DNA of 64,000 bases from Buttiauxella ferragutiae (GCF_001654915.1 NZ_LXEQ01000044.1); one strand, 5' to 3'; shown: positions 34,341 to 43,371, numbered from the stretch's first letter. The notes: a model not told the origin generated them from the sequence alone. Numbers and translations: made by a program.

Positions 34341-35699
34341 TCAAACCCCAGGGAAAATAATCTCCAGTGACTGGCACGCTTCTTCCCAGCCGCTGCGCTC
34401 GAAAATCCCTTGCTGCAAAAAGGCTTCCAGTTGCGGCCACAACACAATGGCTTTGTCGAGCTGCGGATCGCTGCCTTTGGCATACGCGCCAACGCTGACT
34501 AAATCGCGATTACGCTGGAAGCTGGATAACAACTGCTTGAAATGACGAACACGGGCGTAGTGTTGGTCGGTAATGAGTGAGGTCATGGCGCGGCTGATGG
34601 AGGCTTCAATGTCGATAGCCGGATAATGGCCGCCTTCCGCAAGGCGGCGCGACAACACGATGTGACCATCAAGAATGGCGCGCGCGGAGTCGGCAATCGG
34701 ATCTTGTTGGTCATCGCCTTCGGTCAACACGGTGTAAAACGCGGTAATCGAACCGCCGCCAGAGATACCGTTACCAGCACGTTCAACCAGCGCCGGGAGC
34801 TTGGCAAACACCGACGGCGGATAACCTTTGGTAGCCGGAGGTTCACCAATCGCCAGCGCGATTTCACGCTGCGCCATCGCATAGCGGGTGAGGGAGTCCA
34901 TAATCAGCAACACATGCTGACCGCGGTCACGGAAATCTTCGGCGATGCGCGTGGCATACGCGGCACCCTGCATACGCAATAGCGGTGAAACATCTGCTGG
35001 AGCGGCAATCACCACCGAACGGGCGCGGCCTTCAGGGCCAAGAATATTCTCGATAAAGTCTTTAACCTCACGACCACGCTCACCGATTAAACCCACCACA
35101 ATCACATCAGCCTGGGTATAACGCGCCATCATGCCCAACAGCACGCTCTTGCCGACGCCGGAGCCGGCGAACAGCCCCATACGCTGCCCACGCCCGACAG
35201 TCAGCAGTGCGTTAATTGGGCGCACGCCGACATCCAGAACGTGTTCGATAGGCGTTCGTTGTAACGGGTTGAATGGCGCGGCACCCAGCGCCCCCATAGT
35301 GGTGGTTTCAGGGGCCGGAAGGCTATCTAGTGGACGGCCACTTCCATCAAGTACCCGTCCTAATAGTGCCGGGCCAAGTGGCAATTGTTTCCCGCTATGC
35401 AGGCCACCTTCAGCGGTGGCGCGCGCGTAAACGCGAGCACCTGGCAAGATCCCTTCGACTTCCTCAAGGGGCATCAGGAACAGTTTCTTGCCGTTAAAAC
35501 CGACAACTTCGCACTCAATATCTCTGGAGTGCTGTTCGATAATGCAGGTCGCCCCAAGGGGCAATTGCAAACCGGTGGCTTCCAGCACCAGGCCGGTGGC
35601 CCGTGTCAGTCGGCCATAACGGCGAACGGTGGGTAACTGTGACATCCGCGCTTCGAAATTATCGAGCGTGTTGAGCCAGCGTGTTAAACGGGCAGTCAT
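34341..35699 (-). CDS. fliI: FliI, flagellar export ATPase
   Basis: A 452-residue F1-beta-like ATPase with Walker A GLFAGSGVGKSVLLG (about residues 175-190), Walker B HVLLIMDSLTRYA, and the long conserved block EPPATKGYPPSVFAKLPALV. It unfolds and delivers export substrates with FliH and FliJ. ATG 35699 sits directly against the fliH stop; a GTG just upstream at 35702 is possible but less likely by comparison with E. coli. Confidence 0.97.
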   Translation of the reverse strand: MTARLTRWLNTLDNFEARMSQLPTVRRYGRLTRATGLVLEATGLQLPLGATCIIEQHSRDIECEVVGFNGKKLFLMPLEEVEGILPGARVYARATAEGGLHSGKQLPLGPALLGRVLDGSGRPLDSLPAPETTTMGALGAAPFNPLQRTPIEHVLDVGVRPINALLTVGRGQRMGLFAGSGVGKSVLLGMMARYTQADVIVVGLIGERGREVKDFIENILGPEGRARSVVIAAPADVSPLLRMQGAAYATRIAEDFRDRGQHVLLIMDSLTRYAMAQREIALAIGEPPATKGYPPSVFAKLPALVERAGNGISGGGSITAFYTVLTEGDDQQDPIADSARAILDGHIVLSRRLAEGGHYPAIDIEASISRAMTSLITDQHYARVRHFKQLLSSFQRNRDLVSVGAYAKGSDPQLDKAIVLWPQLEAFLQQGIFERSGWEEACQSLEIIFPGV

Positions 35700-36400
35700 C
35701 ACAACACTCCTGGAGCTGCAAGGCGGCAGAGTTCCTGCCAGCGTGTTGCCACACTGGCGTCGAGGTCGCCTTCATCGGCAGACACTTTGCAGCCGCCTTG
35801 ATGCAGACTTGGGTCGCCACGCAGACGCCAGCCATGCAGGCTGAGTGTTGCGCCGAGCATTTCTTCAACACGTTGTAAATCATCGGGATGCACGCGCAAC
35901 TGTGGTTTGCCACTGAACAGCGGCTCTTGTTGTAAAAGCGCCTGGATCTGTTTAATCAGCGCACTGTTATCAATGCCTTTTGACTCACCAATAACCTGAC
36001 GTGCCGCTTCCAGTGCCATTTGCATCAAACGCGAAGCGATGACGCTATCGAGCGCATCCAGGGTGTACTGGAATTCGCTAACCAGTTGCTGCATCCGCGC
36101 ATGAACCGGTGCTTGCTGTTGCTTAGCTTCAGCCAGCCCCTGCTCCAGGCCTTGCTGAAAACCTGCGTTACGGCCTTCTTCTGCACCCGCTGTATGCCCT
36201 GCGGCATAACCCAGTTGATGACCTTGTTCGTGCGCCTGCATCTGCATTTGTGCCAGTTGCTGCTGCAAGTTGGGCTCGCTTTCTTCAGGCGATTCAGTGG
36301 GTTCATCTTCAGCATCAGAGGCGAACAATGGCTCAAATGCCTGCGACGGCGGTGCTAAATCGTCTGGCGTCCAGATTTTCCACGCAAGCCCGTTAGACAT
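35699..36400 (-). CDS. fliH: FliH, negative regulator of the FliI ATPase
   Basis: A 233-residue protein with the N-terminal WKIWTPDDLAPPSQ (C-ring binding through Trp), a central Gln-rich region with GxxxG repeats (GHQLGYAAGHTAGAEEG, about 75-110) and a conserved C-terminal domain (SALIKQIQALLQQEPLFSG; GGCKVSADEGDLDASVATRW). ATG 36400 gives the E. coli-like start and overlaps the fliG end by 8 bases. Confidence 0.95.
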   Translation of the reverse strand: MSNGLAWKIWTPDDLAPPSQAFEPLFASDAEDEPTESPEESEPNLQQQLAQMQMQAHEQGHQLGYAAGHTAGAEEGRNAGFQQGLEQGLAEAKQQQAPVHARMQQLVSEFQYTLDALDSVIASRLMQMALEAARQVIGESKGIDNSALIKQIQALLQQEPLFSGKPQLRVHPDDLQRVEEMLGATLSLHGWRLRGDPSLHQGGCKVSADEGDLDASVATRWQELCRLAAPGVL

Positions 36401-37385
36401 AAGTATCCTCGCTGGTGCCAATGACCATCTCGCCGGTTTCTGCCAGGCGACGAACGATAAGCAGAATGGCTTTCTGTTCGTTTTCTACCTGCGACAGGCG
36501 TACCGGGCCACGGTTGGAGAGGTCGTCGCGCAGAATATCTGCCGCACGTTGCGACATGTTGCGCAGGAATTTCTCGCGCAGTGGCTGTTCGGCACCTTTG
36601 AGGGCGATAAGCAGCGATTCGGACTCCACTTCCTGCAACAGGCGCTGGATGCTGCGGTCGTCGACTTCGACGAGGTTTTCGAACAGGAACATTTCGTCGA
36701 TAATTTTTTGTGCCAGCTCGCCATCGAAGTCGCGAACAGCAGTGATAACCGCTTCTTCCTGCTGAGTTTTCATCAGGTTGATAATTTCTGCTGCCGTCCT
36801 CACGCCGCCCATTTTGCTGCGCTTGAGGTTTTGGCCGTCGAGCAGGTTGTTGAGCACTTCGGTCAACTCAGCCAATGCCGCAGGCTGCACGCCGCCGAAG
36901 GTCGCGATACGCAGCATCACGTCGTGGCGTAAACGCTCGTCGAACAACGCCAGAATATCTGCCGCCTGAGCACGTTTGAGGTGAACCAGGATGGTAGCGA
37001 TAATTTGCGGGTGCTCGTCGCGAATCAGGTCCGCAGCACTTTGCGGTTCCATAAAGTTGAGCGTTTCCATGCCCGACGTGGTTTCGCGGGTTTCCAGAAT
37101 ATCTTCCAGCAGGCTGGAGGCACGCTCTTCGCCCAGGGCTTTGATCAACACCGAACGCAGATAATCGTTCGCGTTGACCGACAGCGCGGCGTACTGCTCG
37201 GCTTCTTGTTCGAACTCGGCCAACACCTCGGTCAGTTGCTTATTAGAAATCTGGCGAATGCTGGCCATCGCGGCACTGAGATGCTGAACTTCACGTGGAC
37301 TGAGATGCTTGAACACCTCCGCCGCACGGTCTTCGCCAATGGTCATCAACAGAATGGCGCTTTTCTCTGTTCCGCTAATACTCAT
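36393..37385 (-). CDS. fliG: FliG, rotor protein of the flagellar switch
   Basis: A 330-residue protein (E. coli 331) with the three FliG domains. It opens SGTEKSAILLMTIGEDRAAEVFKHLS (in parts), carries the middle-domain EHPQIIATILVHLKRAQAADILALF near residue 125, and has the charged C-terminal torque helix near DDRSIQRLLQEVESESLLIALK. It binds FliF and the stators. It overlaps fliF by 4 bases and fliH by 8. Confidence 0.97.
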   Translation of the reverse strand: MSISGTEKSAILLMTIGEDRAAEVFKHLSPREVQHLSAAMASIRQISNKQLTEVLAEFEQEAEQYAALSVNANDYLRSVLIKALGEERASSLLEDILETRETTSGMETLNFMEPQSAADLIRDEHPQIIATILVHLKRAQAADILALFDERLRHDVMLRIATFGGVQPAALAELTEVLNNLLDGQNLKRSKMGGVRTAAEIINLMKTQQEEAVITAVRDFDGELAQKIIDEMFLFENLVEVDDRSIQRLLQEVESESLLIALKGAEQPLREKFLRNMSQRAADILRDDLSNRGPVRLSQVENEQKAILLIVRRLAETGEMVIGTSEDTYV

Positions 37386-39064
37386 AGTTCGTTACTCATC
37401 CATTGGCGTATCACCAGCGCGACCACGCGCGGATCGTTATCAGACATCTCGCGAATACGCTGGCTCATGACTTCAGCGCCGAGGCGTTGGTTAACTTTGC
37501 GTTGCTGCTGCTGTTCGTCTTTCGTCAGGCGTACAGAAACGGCGTCTTCCTCTTCCACACGCTGGCGTTGGGCTTCAACCAGGGCTTGTTGTGCCATTTC
37601 TTTGCGTTGCAGTTGTGGGCGCACCACTTTGCGCCACAGCAGCCAGGCAACAATCAACACCAACAACCAGCGACCGGCCGACATCAACATCTCGAAGAAG
37701 GCTTGTTGCTTCCAGAACGGCAGTTCCGCACTGGTTTCGTCGCTGGCGCTAAACGGTGAGTTAACGACATTGAGCGTATCGCCGCGTTTATCGGAATAAC
37801 CCATCGCTTCACGCGTCAGATTTTCAATTTGCTTCATCTGATCGGCAGTCAATGGCAGTGGTTTGCCATCGGTAAGCTGGCGGTAGTTCACCACCACCGC
37901 GACAGACAGCCGCTGAACATCACCGACGTTCAACTTGGTATGCAAAATGGTGCGGTCGACCTCGTAGTTGGTGGTCTCGTCACGCTGGGTGTTACTCGAG
38001 CCACTCTGCGCAGAGGTGGATGTTGCCTGTGTTTGCTGCGGCTGAGCATTCGCTGGCGTAGCTTGTGGCGGTGTTGAAATGGGGGCGTTATTCGGTGGGG
38101 CAGGTTGGTTAGATAGCGCACCCGGCACACCACCTGGGTTACGGCCATTCACTTGCTCGCTTTGGTTAAGCTGGCGCGAACGCACCGCTGCCTGAGAGGG
38201 ATCGCTGTTCGGGTGATACTGCTCTTGTGTTTGTTCTTTATTAGAGAAGTCAATTTGTGCGGTGACCTGCGCGTGGACATTATTGTTGCCGACAATCGGC
38301 CCAAGAATGGCTTCGATGCGGCGCTGGTAACGGCTTTCGACATCCATTGCATATTTAAGCTGCGCATCGTTAAGGTCACGGCCTGCGGTATTGGACTGCG
38401 TCAGCAAATGCCCGCCCTGGTCGACCAGCGTCACATTGCCTGGCGGCAAACCAGCAACCGCACTCGACACCATATGCACCACGGCACTGACTTGTCCTTC
38501 GTCTAACGCACGACCAGCTTCCAGGCTAAGTGTGACCGAAGCAGAAGGGGATTTTTGTTCGCGAACAAACAAAGAAGGTTTAGGCATCGCCAGATGCACA
38601 CGCGCTGTTTTGACCGGGCCAAGCGTTTCGATGGTACGCGCCAGTTCGCCTTCCAGTGCGCGTTGGTAGTTCACCTGCTCGCTAAACTGGCTGATGCCAA
38701 ACTTTTCTTGATCCAGTAATTCAAAGCCGACTGCGCCACCCTTCGGTAACCCTTGCTGTGCCATGCGCAAACGCAGATCGTAGACTTTATCTGCCGGGAC
38801 CAAAATCGCGCTGCCGTTATCAGAGAAACGATAAGGCACATTCATCTGGGTCAGTTGAGTGACGATGGCACCGCCATCTTGCTCGGCCAGATTGCTGTAC
38901 AGCACTTTGTAATCAGGCGTTTTGGCCCACAGCACCAGCGCGACAAGAATGGCGATAGCCGCAGCGCCTGCGACCGCTAGCGGGATTTTAGGATTTGCAC
39001 GAATGCGGGCCAGCCACTCCTGGGTTTTGTTTTGCGGCGTTTGTGGCAGGCTTGCTGCGGTCAT
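37382..39064 (-). CDS. fliF: FliF, flagellar MS-ring protein
   Basis: The 560-residue protein has an N-terminal membrane helix (about 26-48), two ring-building motifs with YKVLYSNLAEQDGGAIVTQL, a Pro/Gln/Ala-rich variable periplasmic loop (about 305-355), a second membrane helix near 450-470 and a cytoplasmic tail that binds FliG and ends in RDNDPRVVALVIRQWMSNEL-type sequence. It is the first structure built in the basal body and the first gene of fliFGHIJK. It is divergent from fliE. Confidence 0.97.
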   Translation of the reverse strand: MTAASLPQTPQNKTQEWLARIRANPKIPLAVAGAAAIAILVALVLWAKTPDYKVLYSNLAEQDGGAIVTQLTQMNVPYRFSDNGSAILVPADKVYDLRLRMAQQGLPKGGAVGFELLDQEKFGISQFSEQVNYQRALEGELARTIETLGPVKTARVHLAMPKPSLFVREQKSPSASVTLSLEAGRALDEGQVSAVVHMVSSAVAGLPPGNVTLVDQGGHLLTQSNTAGRDLNDAQLKYAMDVESRYQRRIEAILGPIVGNNNVHAQVTAQIDFSNKEQTQEQYHPNSDPSQAAVRSRQLNQSEQVNGRNPGGVPGALSNQPAPPNNAPISTPPQATPANAQPQQTQATSTSAQSGSSNTQRDETTNYEVDRTILHTKLNVGDVQRLSVAVVVNYRQLTDGKPLPLTADQMKQIENLTREAMGYSDKRGDTLNVVNSPFSASDETSAELPFWKQQAFFEMLMSAGRWLLVLIVAWLLWRKVVRPQLQRKEMAQQALVEAQRQRVEEEDAVSVRLTKDEQQQQRKVNQRLGAEVMSQRIREMSDNDPRVVALVIRQWMSNEL

Positions 39065-39281
39065 TGAGCACCTCGCAGCTGGGCGTAGACAACATATTTA
39101 ATAGACAGAGTGAACAAAACGAGCTCCCACAACAAAAGTTCCACAAAGATGGCAACGTTATTATTTTCTTTCTTAGCGGTTTTGATGGCTGAATTAGCTC
39201 TATTTATTGCCGCTATTTAGCGCCTTTGTCCTGGTGACAAGGTGGTAATCTTGCCGCGTTTAAAATCACTGGGGCAGGGAA
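39065..39281. promoter_or_regulatory. Divergent fliE/fliF promoter region with FlhDC-like site
   Basis: This 217-base region separates fliF (minus) from fliE (plus). On the minus strand, AAATAGCG (complement of 39211-39218) is followed 4-5 bases later by a second AAATAGAG-like half-site, resembling the AATGGCAGAAATAGCG-type FlhD4C2 consensus. Shared FlhDC control of the two divergent class 2 units is known in E. coli. The exact -10/-35 elements were not assigned. Confidence 0.55.
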
Positions 39282-39593
39282 ATGGCAATTCAAGGTATCG
39301 AAGGCGTACTTCAGCAGTTGCAGGCAACCGCGCTGTCAGCGGAGAATCCGGTTCAGAATTACGAGCCAAAAGTGAGTTTTGCCGGTGAGTTACAGGCAGC
39401 GCTTGGCCGTATCAGTGAAACGCAAACCGCTGCCCGTACTCAGGCTGAAAATTTTGCCCTCGGAACACCGGGTGTTGCGCTCAATGATGTGATGGTCGAT
39501 CTGCAAAAATCGTCGGTTTCGCTACAGATGGGTATCCAGGTGCGCAATAAGATGGTGTCGGCGTATCAGGAAGTGATGAACATGCAGGTGTAA
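39282..39593 (+). CDS. fliE: FliE, MS-ring/rod junction protein
   Basis: A 103-residue protein with the C-terminal LNDVMVDLQKSSVSLQMGIQVRNKMVSAYQEVMNMQV pattern (given in parts) of FliE, which joins the MS ring and rod to the export gate. It is a single-gene unit, divergent from fliF, with a GGGGCAGGGAA leader near the ATG. An ERIC element begins only 2 bases after its stop. Confidence 0.96.
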   Translation: MAIQGIEGVLQQLQATALSAENPVQNYEPKVSFAGELQAALGRISETQTAARTQAENFALGTPGVALNDVMVDLQKSSVSLQMGIQVRNKMVSAYQEVMNMQV

Positions 39594-39594
39594 T

Positions 39595-39792
39595 TACCCT
39601 TCATACTTGAAATTGTATCTGTGTTGGCTGCATTCGTTCGTCCGACAAATCTGCCGGGAGCAGATTTGAACGCTGTTAGCAGCGCCCCGAAGGGGTGAGG
39701 CCCATGTATGGGCCGAATAATTACTTACTTGAGTAAGCTCATCGGGACTTACTCAATTGCCGCTTTGATACAATTCCAACTATTTTGGTAAT
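39595..39792. repeat. ERIC element with a 73-bp structured insertion
   Basis: The ends (TACCCTTCATACTTGAA and CAACTATTTTGGTAATT) and core (TTACTTACTTGAGTAAGCTCATCGGG) match the ERIC at 26802, but the element is about 198 bases instead of 125. The extra segment (about 39640-39712) lies in the left arm and holds three hairpins: 39647-39654 with 39660-39667, a CCCC/GGGG stem near 39684-39694, and 39699-39705 with 39708-39714. Internal insertions are known in ERIC elements. It follows fliE directly and may act as its 3' structure. Confidence 0.88.
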
Positions 39793-39849
39793 TGGGCTTT
39801 GCTTTTGTGAATTAAGTCAATACAACTAAAGTATGAGATTGAATGATAT

Positions 39850-40362
39850 TTAGATGGTTAAAGTTTCGTGTTTTTCGAGAATAACCATTTTATTGCTGGA
39901 AATGACTGTGCTATTTGCTGGGACGCTTTTTAAAACCAACGTTCCAACGCCAATGGTCACGTTGTCGCCTATCTCAATATCATCACCAATGATGCACGAA
40001 TGGGCGCCCATATTGACGTTGTTACCCACGTTAAATTTGATATCTACACCATTTTTATTGCTACCAAGGGTACAGAATTGCCGGATGGTAAAATTCTCGC
40101 CAATAATACAGTTTCTGTTAATAATCATTGAGTTGCCGTGCCATATTTTAAAGCCTTTACCAATCTTTAAATGATAATTCAGTTCGACACCAAACAATCC
40201 TTCATTAACCACTCGATTGAGAATCACAAACATCAATGAAAGCGGGTACAGCGCCTTTGTTTTGGCGTGAATAGTTGCCATTCTGAATATTAAAATAATG
40301 AGCTTAGATTTGGCAGTGTTGATTTTTAAGTCATATTTTAATGTCGACAAGAAATCACGCAT
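39850..40362 (-). CDS. WcaB/CysE-like hexapeptide-repeat acetyltransferase
   Basis: A 170-residue left-handed beta-helix acyltransferase. The C-terminal two thirds carry hexapeptide repeats (IGKGFKI, INRNCIIGENFTI, VGNNVNMGAHSCIIGDDIEIGDNVTIGVGTLVL), with a catalytic His in KIWHGNS (about residue 74). The N-terminal helical part resembles serine acetyltransferase/WcaB-type polysaccharide acetyltransferases. The substrate is unknown; a surface sugar is the natural guess. It is AT-rich, single, and not part of the usual fliE-yedF order, so it may be acquired. The region 40363-40505 upstream has no other gene. Confidence 0.88.
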   Translation of the reverse strand: MRDFLSTLKYDLKINTAKSKLIILIFRMATIHAKTKALYPLSLMFVILNRVVNEGLFGVELNYHLKIGKGFKIWHGNSMIINRNCIIGENFTIRQFCTLGSNKNGVDIKFNVGNNVNMGAHSCIIGDDIEIGDNVTIGVGTLVLKSVPANSTVISSNKMVILEKHETLTI

Positions 40363-40505
40363 GGCGTTGTTCCATTTTAGGATTATAAGAATAATCTTAA
40401 TTCATAATTGTTAACTCGCCATTGAGTTTGCGAAATCTTTTCTAAGCTTGATAAGCATTGCACATTTTAGATGAATGGCGAGGGTTTTATCCCTCGCTCT
40501 GGTGT

Positions 40506-40742
40506 TCAGCGTTGAATCAAATAGCGAATGGTTGGGCCGTCTTGTTGAATATCCAGCACCGTGTAGCCGTGGTTTTTGGCATCTAAAGGGATGTTATTTA
40601 TTGACTGCGGGCAGTCGCTCACCACTTCAAGAATTTGGCCTTTCGCTAATTGTGGCATGGCCTCCAGTGTGGCAACTGCCGGGTAAGGACAAGGTTCACC
40701 GACCATATCCAGGCGGAAATCTGGTACATAATTGTGGCTCAT
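40506..40742 (-). CDS. yedF: YedF, TusA-like sulfur carrier
   Basis: A 78-residue TusA-family protein with the CPYP motif (MVGEPCPYPAVATLEAM, about residues 12-28) carrying the reactive Cys, and the SDCPQSINNIPLDA segment. It is nearly the same as E. coli YedF from memory. It works with YedE, apparently in moving thiosulfate- or selenium-derived sulfur; the exact role is not settled. The start overlaps the yedE stop by 4 bases. Confidence 0.94.
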   Translation of the reverse strand: MSHNYVPDFRLDMVGEPCPYPAVATLEAMPQLAKGQILEVVSDCPQSINNIPLDAKNHGYTVLDIQQDGPTIRYLIQR

Positions 40743-41953
40743 ACGCTCTCCTTAATAGGCGGGATACTGTGCAGGTTTTTACGACGGAAGAACTGTTTTT
40801 CCCAACCGACAATGAACAAAAATGCGGCCAGCAAAAGCAAATAGGTGACCAGTAAACCGCCGAGCGGCCCAAAGGTATCGAGTAAGTTGACTTTGTCCCA
40901 CTGGGTGGCGAGGGCAGGTGAAATATCGTCCCAGTAGTATGCAAGGATCGTGGAACCGATAACGTTGCCTAATCCTACCCACCAGTAATGAACTTGTCCT
41001 TCAACCGCGCGATACATCCAGCCAGTTTCACACCCGCCGGCCAGTACAATCCCAAAACCAAACAACAACCCACCGATGACAGCGTTAGGGCCAGCCCACA
41101 TAATTTTTGGCGCAACACCAAGCTGAACATAACTGAAGATACCAATAGCACTGACCGCCATACCTAAAATGATTGCTTTCGCCATATGCGTACGACCAGT
41201 GATCCACATATCCCGGAAAGCCGAGGTAAAGCAGATTTGCGCTCGCTCAATTAACAACCCAAACCCAACGCCAAACAGCATGGCGATACCGAGTTTCGGT
41301 TGATTCATCGCGGTAAGTGCGCCCCATCCAACCATACCTGCGAATACCAACATACCGATGCGGAAGCGGCGTTTTGCTTGCTCAGGGCGTTGGGTGAGTG
41401 GCGAGGCGGCAGAGACTTTTTGTAGTTTGACGGGAATACGGAACAGCGGGAGAAGGGTGAATTTTGCACCGAACCACGAACCCATCGCAGTCGCTAAGGC
41501 GAAGAACCAGGCATGCAGAGAAAACTGGGGAATACCGGTAAAGAATGCCGCCAGATTACAACCCATCGCCAGACGTGCACCAAAGCCGGCAATGATTCCG
41601 CCTAACACCGCCTGGATAATACGTATGCGGTGTTGGGGCATCCGCAGTTTCACGTTATTGGCCCACAATGCGGCCGCAAAACATCCACCGAACATGCCGA
41701 TAATCATCATGCCGTCAATGCGTGTTAAAGGGTTGCCATCAAGATGAATGAGTTTGAAATATCCCCACTCTTCAGCGTGAACCCCCATTAATTGCAGAAG
41801 CTGCCCACCCCAGCGGGTAAATTCGCCGGTGACAGCCCAGAATGTTCCTGTAAGGCCGAAATAGTAAGTTGAAAGAATACCTGCTGCGATAACGGCGGGC
41901 ATCGGAGCCCAGAACTTAACCAGATAATTTAATTTGAATTGTTGCCAGGACAT
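40739..41953 (-). CDS. yedE: YedE, YeeE/YedE-family thiosulfate/selenium transporter
   Basis: A 404-residue inner-membrane protein with about ten or more helices and the repeated family motifs GFGARLAMGCNLAAFF (about 121-136) and FGFGIVLAGGCETGW, whose Cys residues line the transport path in the related thiosulfate carrier. Coupled to yedF by ATGA, which supports a carrier-to-TusA-like handover. The pair is placed in the same flagellar surroundings in E. coli. Confidence 0.94.
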   Translation of the reverse strand: MSWQQFKLNYLVKFWAPMPAVIAAGILSTYYFGLTGTFWAVTGEFTRWGGQLLQLMGVHAEEWGYFKLIHLDGNPLTRIDGMMIIGMFGGCFAAALWANNVKLRMPQHRIRIIQAVLGGIIAGFGARLAMGCNLAAFFTGIPQFSLHAWFFALATAMGSWFGAKFTLLPLFRIPVKLQKVSAASPLTQRPEQAKRRFRIGMLVFAGMVGWGALTAMNQPKLGIAMLFGVGFGLLIERAQICFTSAFRDMWITGRTHMAKAIILGMAVSAIGIFSYVQLGVAPKIMWAGPNAVIGGLLFGFGIVLAGGCETGWMYRAVEGQVHYWWVGLGNVIGSTILAYYWDDISPALATQWDKVNLLDTFGPLGGLLVTYLLLLAAFLFIVGWEKQFFRRKNLHSIPPIKESV

Positions 41954-42163
41954 TTTCTTACCTCTGAACTCAGAAGGTGATATGTTGCATAAGGGGCTAA
42001 AATATATACTCTTTTCCCTTTATCCAAAACCTCTGCAAAACTATTCTTCAAAATACCCCTGCTTTTTATGACAACAATCAAATAACCAGCCTGATCCATT
42101 CCTTTCCCCGAACCATGCAGCTGAAAAATGCATTCATGAATAATTTAATACATATAAGCATTA

Positions 42164-42194
42164 AAAGACCCGCCGGGGCGGGTCTTTGTCTTTT
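42164..42194. terminator. Strong bidirectional-type terminator
   Basis: An 11-bp perfect GC-rich stem (42164-42174 with 42177-42187) has a 2-base loop, a T-rich tail on the plus strand, and TTTTAA on the minus strand. It follows the minus-strand small gene ending at 42198 and is its probable terminator; it also lies upstream of yedE. Confidence 0.85.
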
Positions 42195-42197
42195 TGA

Positions 42198-42449
42198 TTA
42201 TTTTAGATTCGTGCTCAAGTCTGATTTGTTGGAGCAAAAACGCGTTGCGTAGTCGTCAGTCTGAAAGGATTGTGATCGGTATTTTTCACAGTCACTCGCA
42301 ATATTAAACTTAGCGATGTGTCGTACAGTGTGAAAATACTGGCTATAAAGGTGAACAGACTCCGTTGATTCTTCAACCTCGCTATCCACCATAATGGCGC
42401 TCACCACCACAACAACAACCAAGAAAACCACAGCAATCATCCATTTCAT
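42198..42449 (-). CDS. Small single-helix membrane or exported protein, unknown
   Basis: An 83-residue product with an N-terminal hydrophobic helix (KWMIAVVFLVVVVVVSAIMV, residues 2-21) followed by an acidic then polar tail with Cys residues at about 54 and 72 that could form a disulfide outside the membrane. No family is recognised. A GGAACGTGAGAA leader gives a fair ribosome site, and a strong terminator follows. A shorter gene with a similar opening lies 67 bases upstream on the same strand. Confidence 0.65.
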   Translation of the reverse strand: MKWMIAVVFLVVVVVVSAIMVDSEVEESTESVHLYSQYFHTVRHIAKFNIASDCEKYRSQSFQTDDYATRFCSNKSDLSTNLK

Positions 42450-42516
42450 TTCTCACGTTCCTGGTTGGTTAAATTTCTGGTAACCCTGGTGATCATCTTT
42501 CTTATATGCGTGAGCT

Positions 42517-42642
42517 TTAGCGAGGAGTCTTAACACCTCTCAGTGGGCGTGTTTTCATTTCTTTGCGCTTTTGCTGATTGCGAGCGCTGCTTTCGACATA
42601 TACACAGCACAGGATTGCTATTGCTGCAATTATCCATTCCAT
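42517..42642 (-). CDS. 41-residue single-helix small protein, unknown
   Basis: From ATG 42642 an open frame encodes 41 residues: a hydrophobic start (EWIIAAIAILCCVYVES) and a basic tail (RNQQKRKEMKTRPLRGVK). The GGAG site stands 8 bases before the ATG. The layout is that of a small inner-membrane protein with its basic tail in the cytoplasm. Its M-x-W-[IM]-I-A opening is like that of the gene just downstream. Support is the ribosome site, the helix-plus-basic-tail design and the tandem position; there is no recognised family. Confidence 0.5.
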   Translation of the reverse strand: MEWIIAAIAILCCVYVESSARNQQKRKEMKTRPLRGVKTPR

Positions 42643-42919
42643 TACCGTCACTCCGCTGATTACCCTAAAAAATAGGCGCGAAATTTAGCGCCCATATCGT
42701 TTGTTTTCTCCTCTTTTTGTGCTGTCGATCACATTTTCAAATTGGTTTTTGCTTAGCGATAAGCATGGCTGATGTCTTCGCTCCAGACTCAGTTTGCTTT
42801 TGACGGTGCAAACTGCCGTTTCAGCAGATTGGCAGACGCCGCCTCTTCCCAAAACAGAGAAACACTGGCGAGCTAAGTGCTTTAATGCGAAAATTATTTT
42901 TTCTCCGCGGTCAGGATAG

Positions 42920-43336
42920 ATGATGAAGAAGATTGCATTATTGGCAGTGTTGCTGGCGTTGAGCGGCTGTGTGCAGGTTGAAAATTACCGCGAAGTGGTG
43001 AAAGCACCAGCACCTGCAGGGCTTGCAGGGTACTGGCAGTCACAAGGTCCGCAAAGTGAGATGGTGAGCCCCGAAGCGATAGCGACGCTGGTGGTGACTT
43101 CTGCGGGCGATACGCTGGATTGCCGTCAGTGGCAGCGCGTAATGGCTCTGCCGGGTAAACTGATAGTGCGTTCAGACGATTGGTATAACGTCACGAACAA
43201 GCGTGAAGTTTATAGCGTAGAGCGCTTCGGAGATACGCTGGAGTATGCGGGGATGACGCTGAAACGTGTTGAGCGTCCAACGCAGGAATGTGCTGATTAT
43301 TTGCAGAAAAACCCGCTGCAAACCAAATTACCGTAG
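42920..43336 (+). CDS. yedD: YedD lipoprotein
   Basis: A 138-residue lipoprotein with lipobox LSGC (Cys17) and E. coli YedD-like segments LAGYWQSQGPQSEMVSPEAI and DTLDCRQWQRVMALPGKL. The function is unknown. Two ATGs open the frame (42920 and 42923); either yields a good signal peptide. It converges with amyA over a short hairpin region. The 277 bases upstream hold its promoter and that of the small minus-strand gene. Confidence 0.93.
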   Translation: MMKKIALLAVLLALSGCVQVENYREVVKAPAPAGLAGYWQSQGPQSEMVSPEAIATLVVTSAGDTLDCRQWQRVMALPGKLIVRSDDWYNVTNKREVYSVERFGDTLEYAGMTLKRVERPTQECADYLQKNPLQTKLP

Positions 43337-43345
43337 GGTAGGGTA

Positions 43346-43371
43346 TCCCTCTCCTTATCACTGGAGAGGGA
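43346..43371. terminator. Hairpin between yedD and amyA
   Basis: A 9-bp stem (43346-43354 with 43363-43371) has an 8-base loop and lies between two convergent stops. It has no clear T run, so termination by this element alone is doubtful. Confidence 0.45.
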
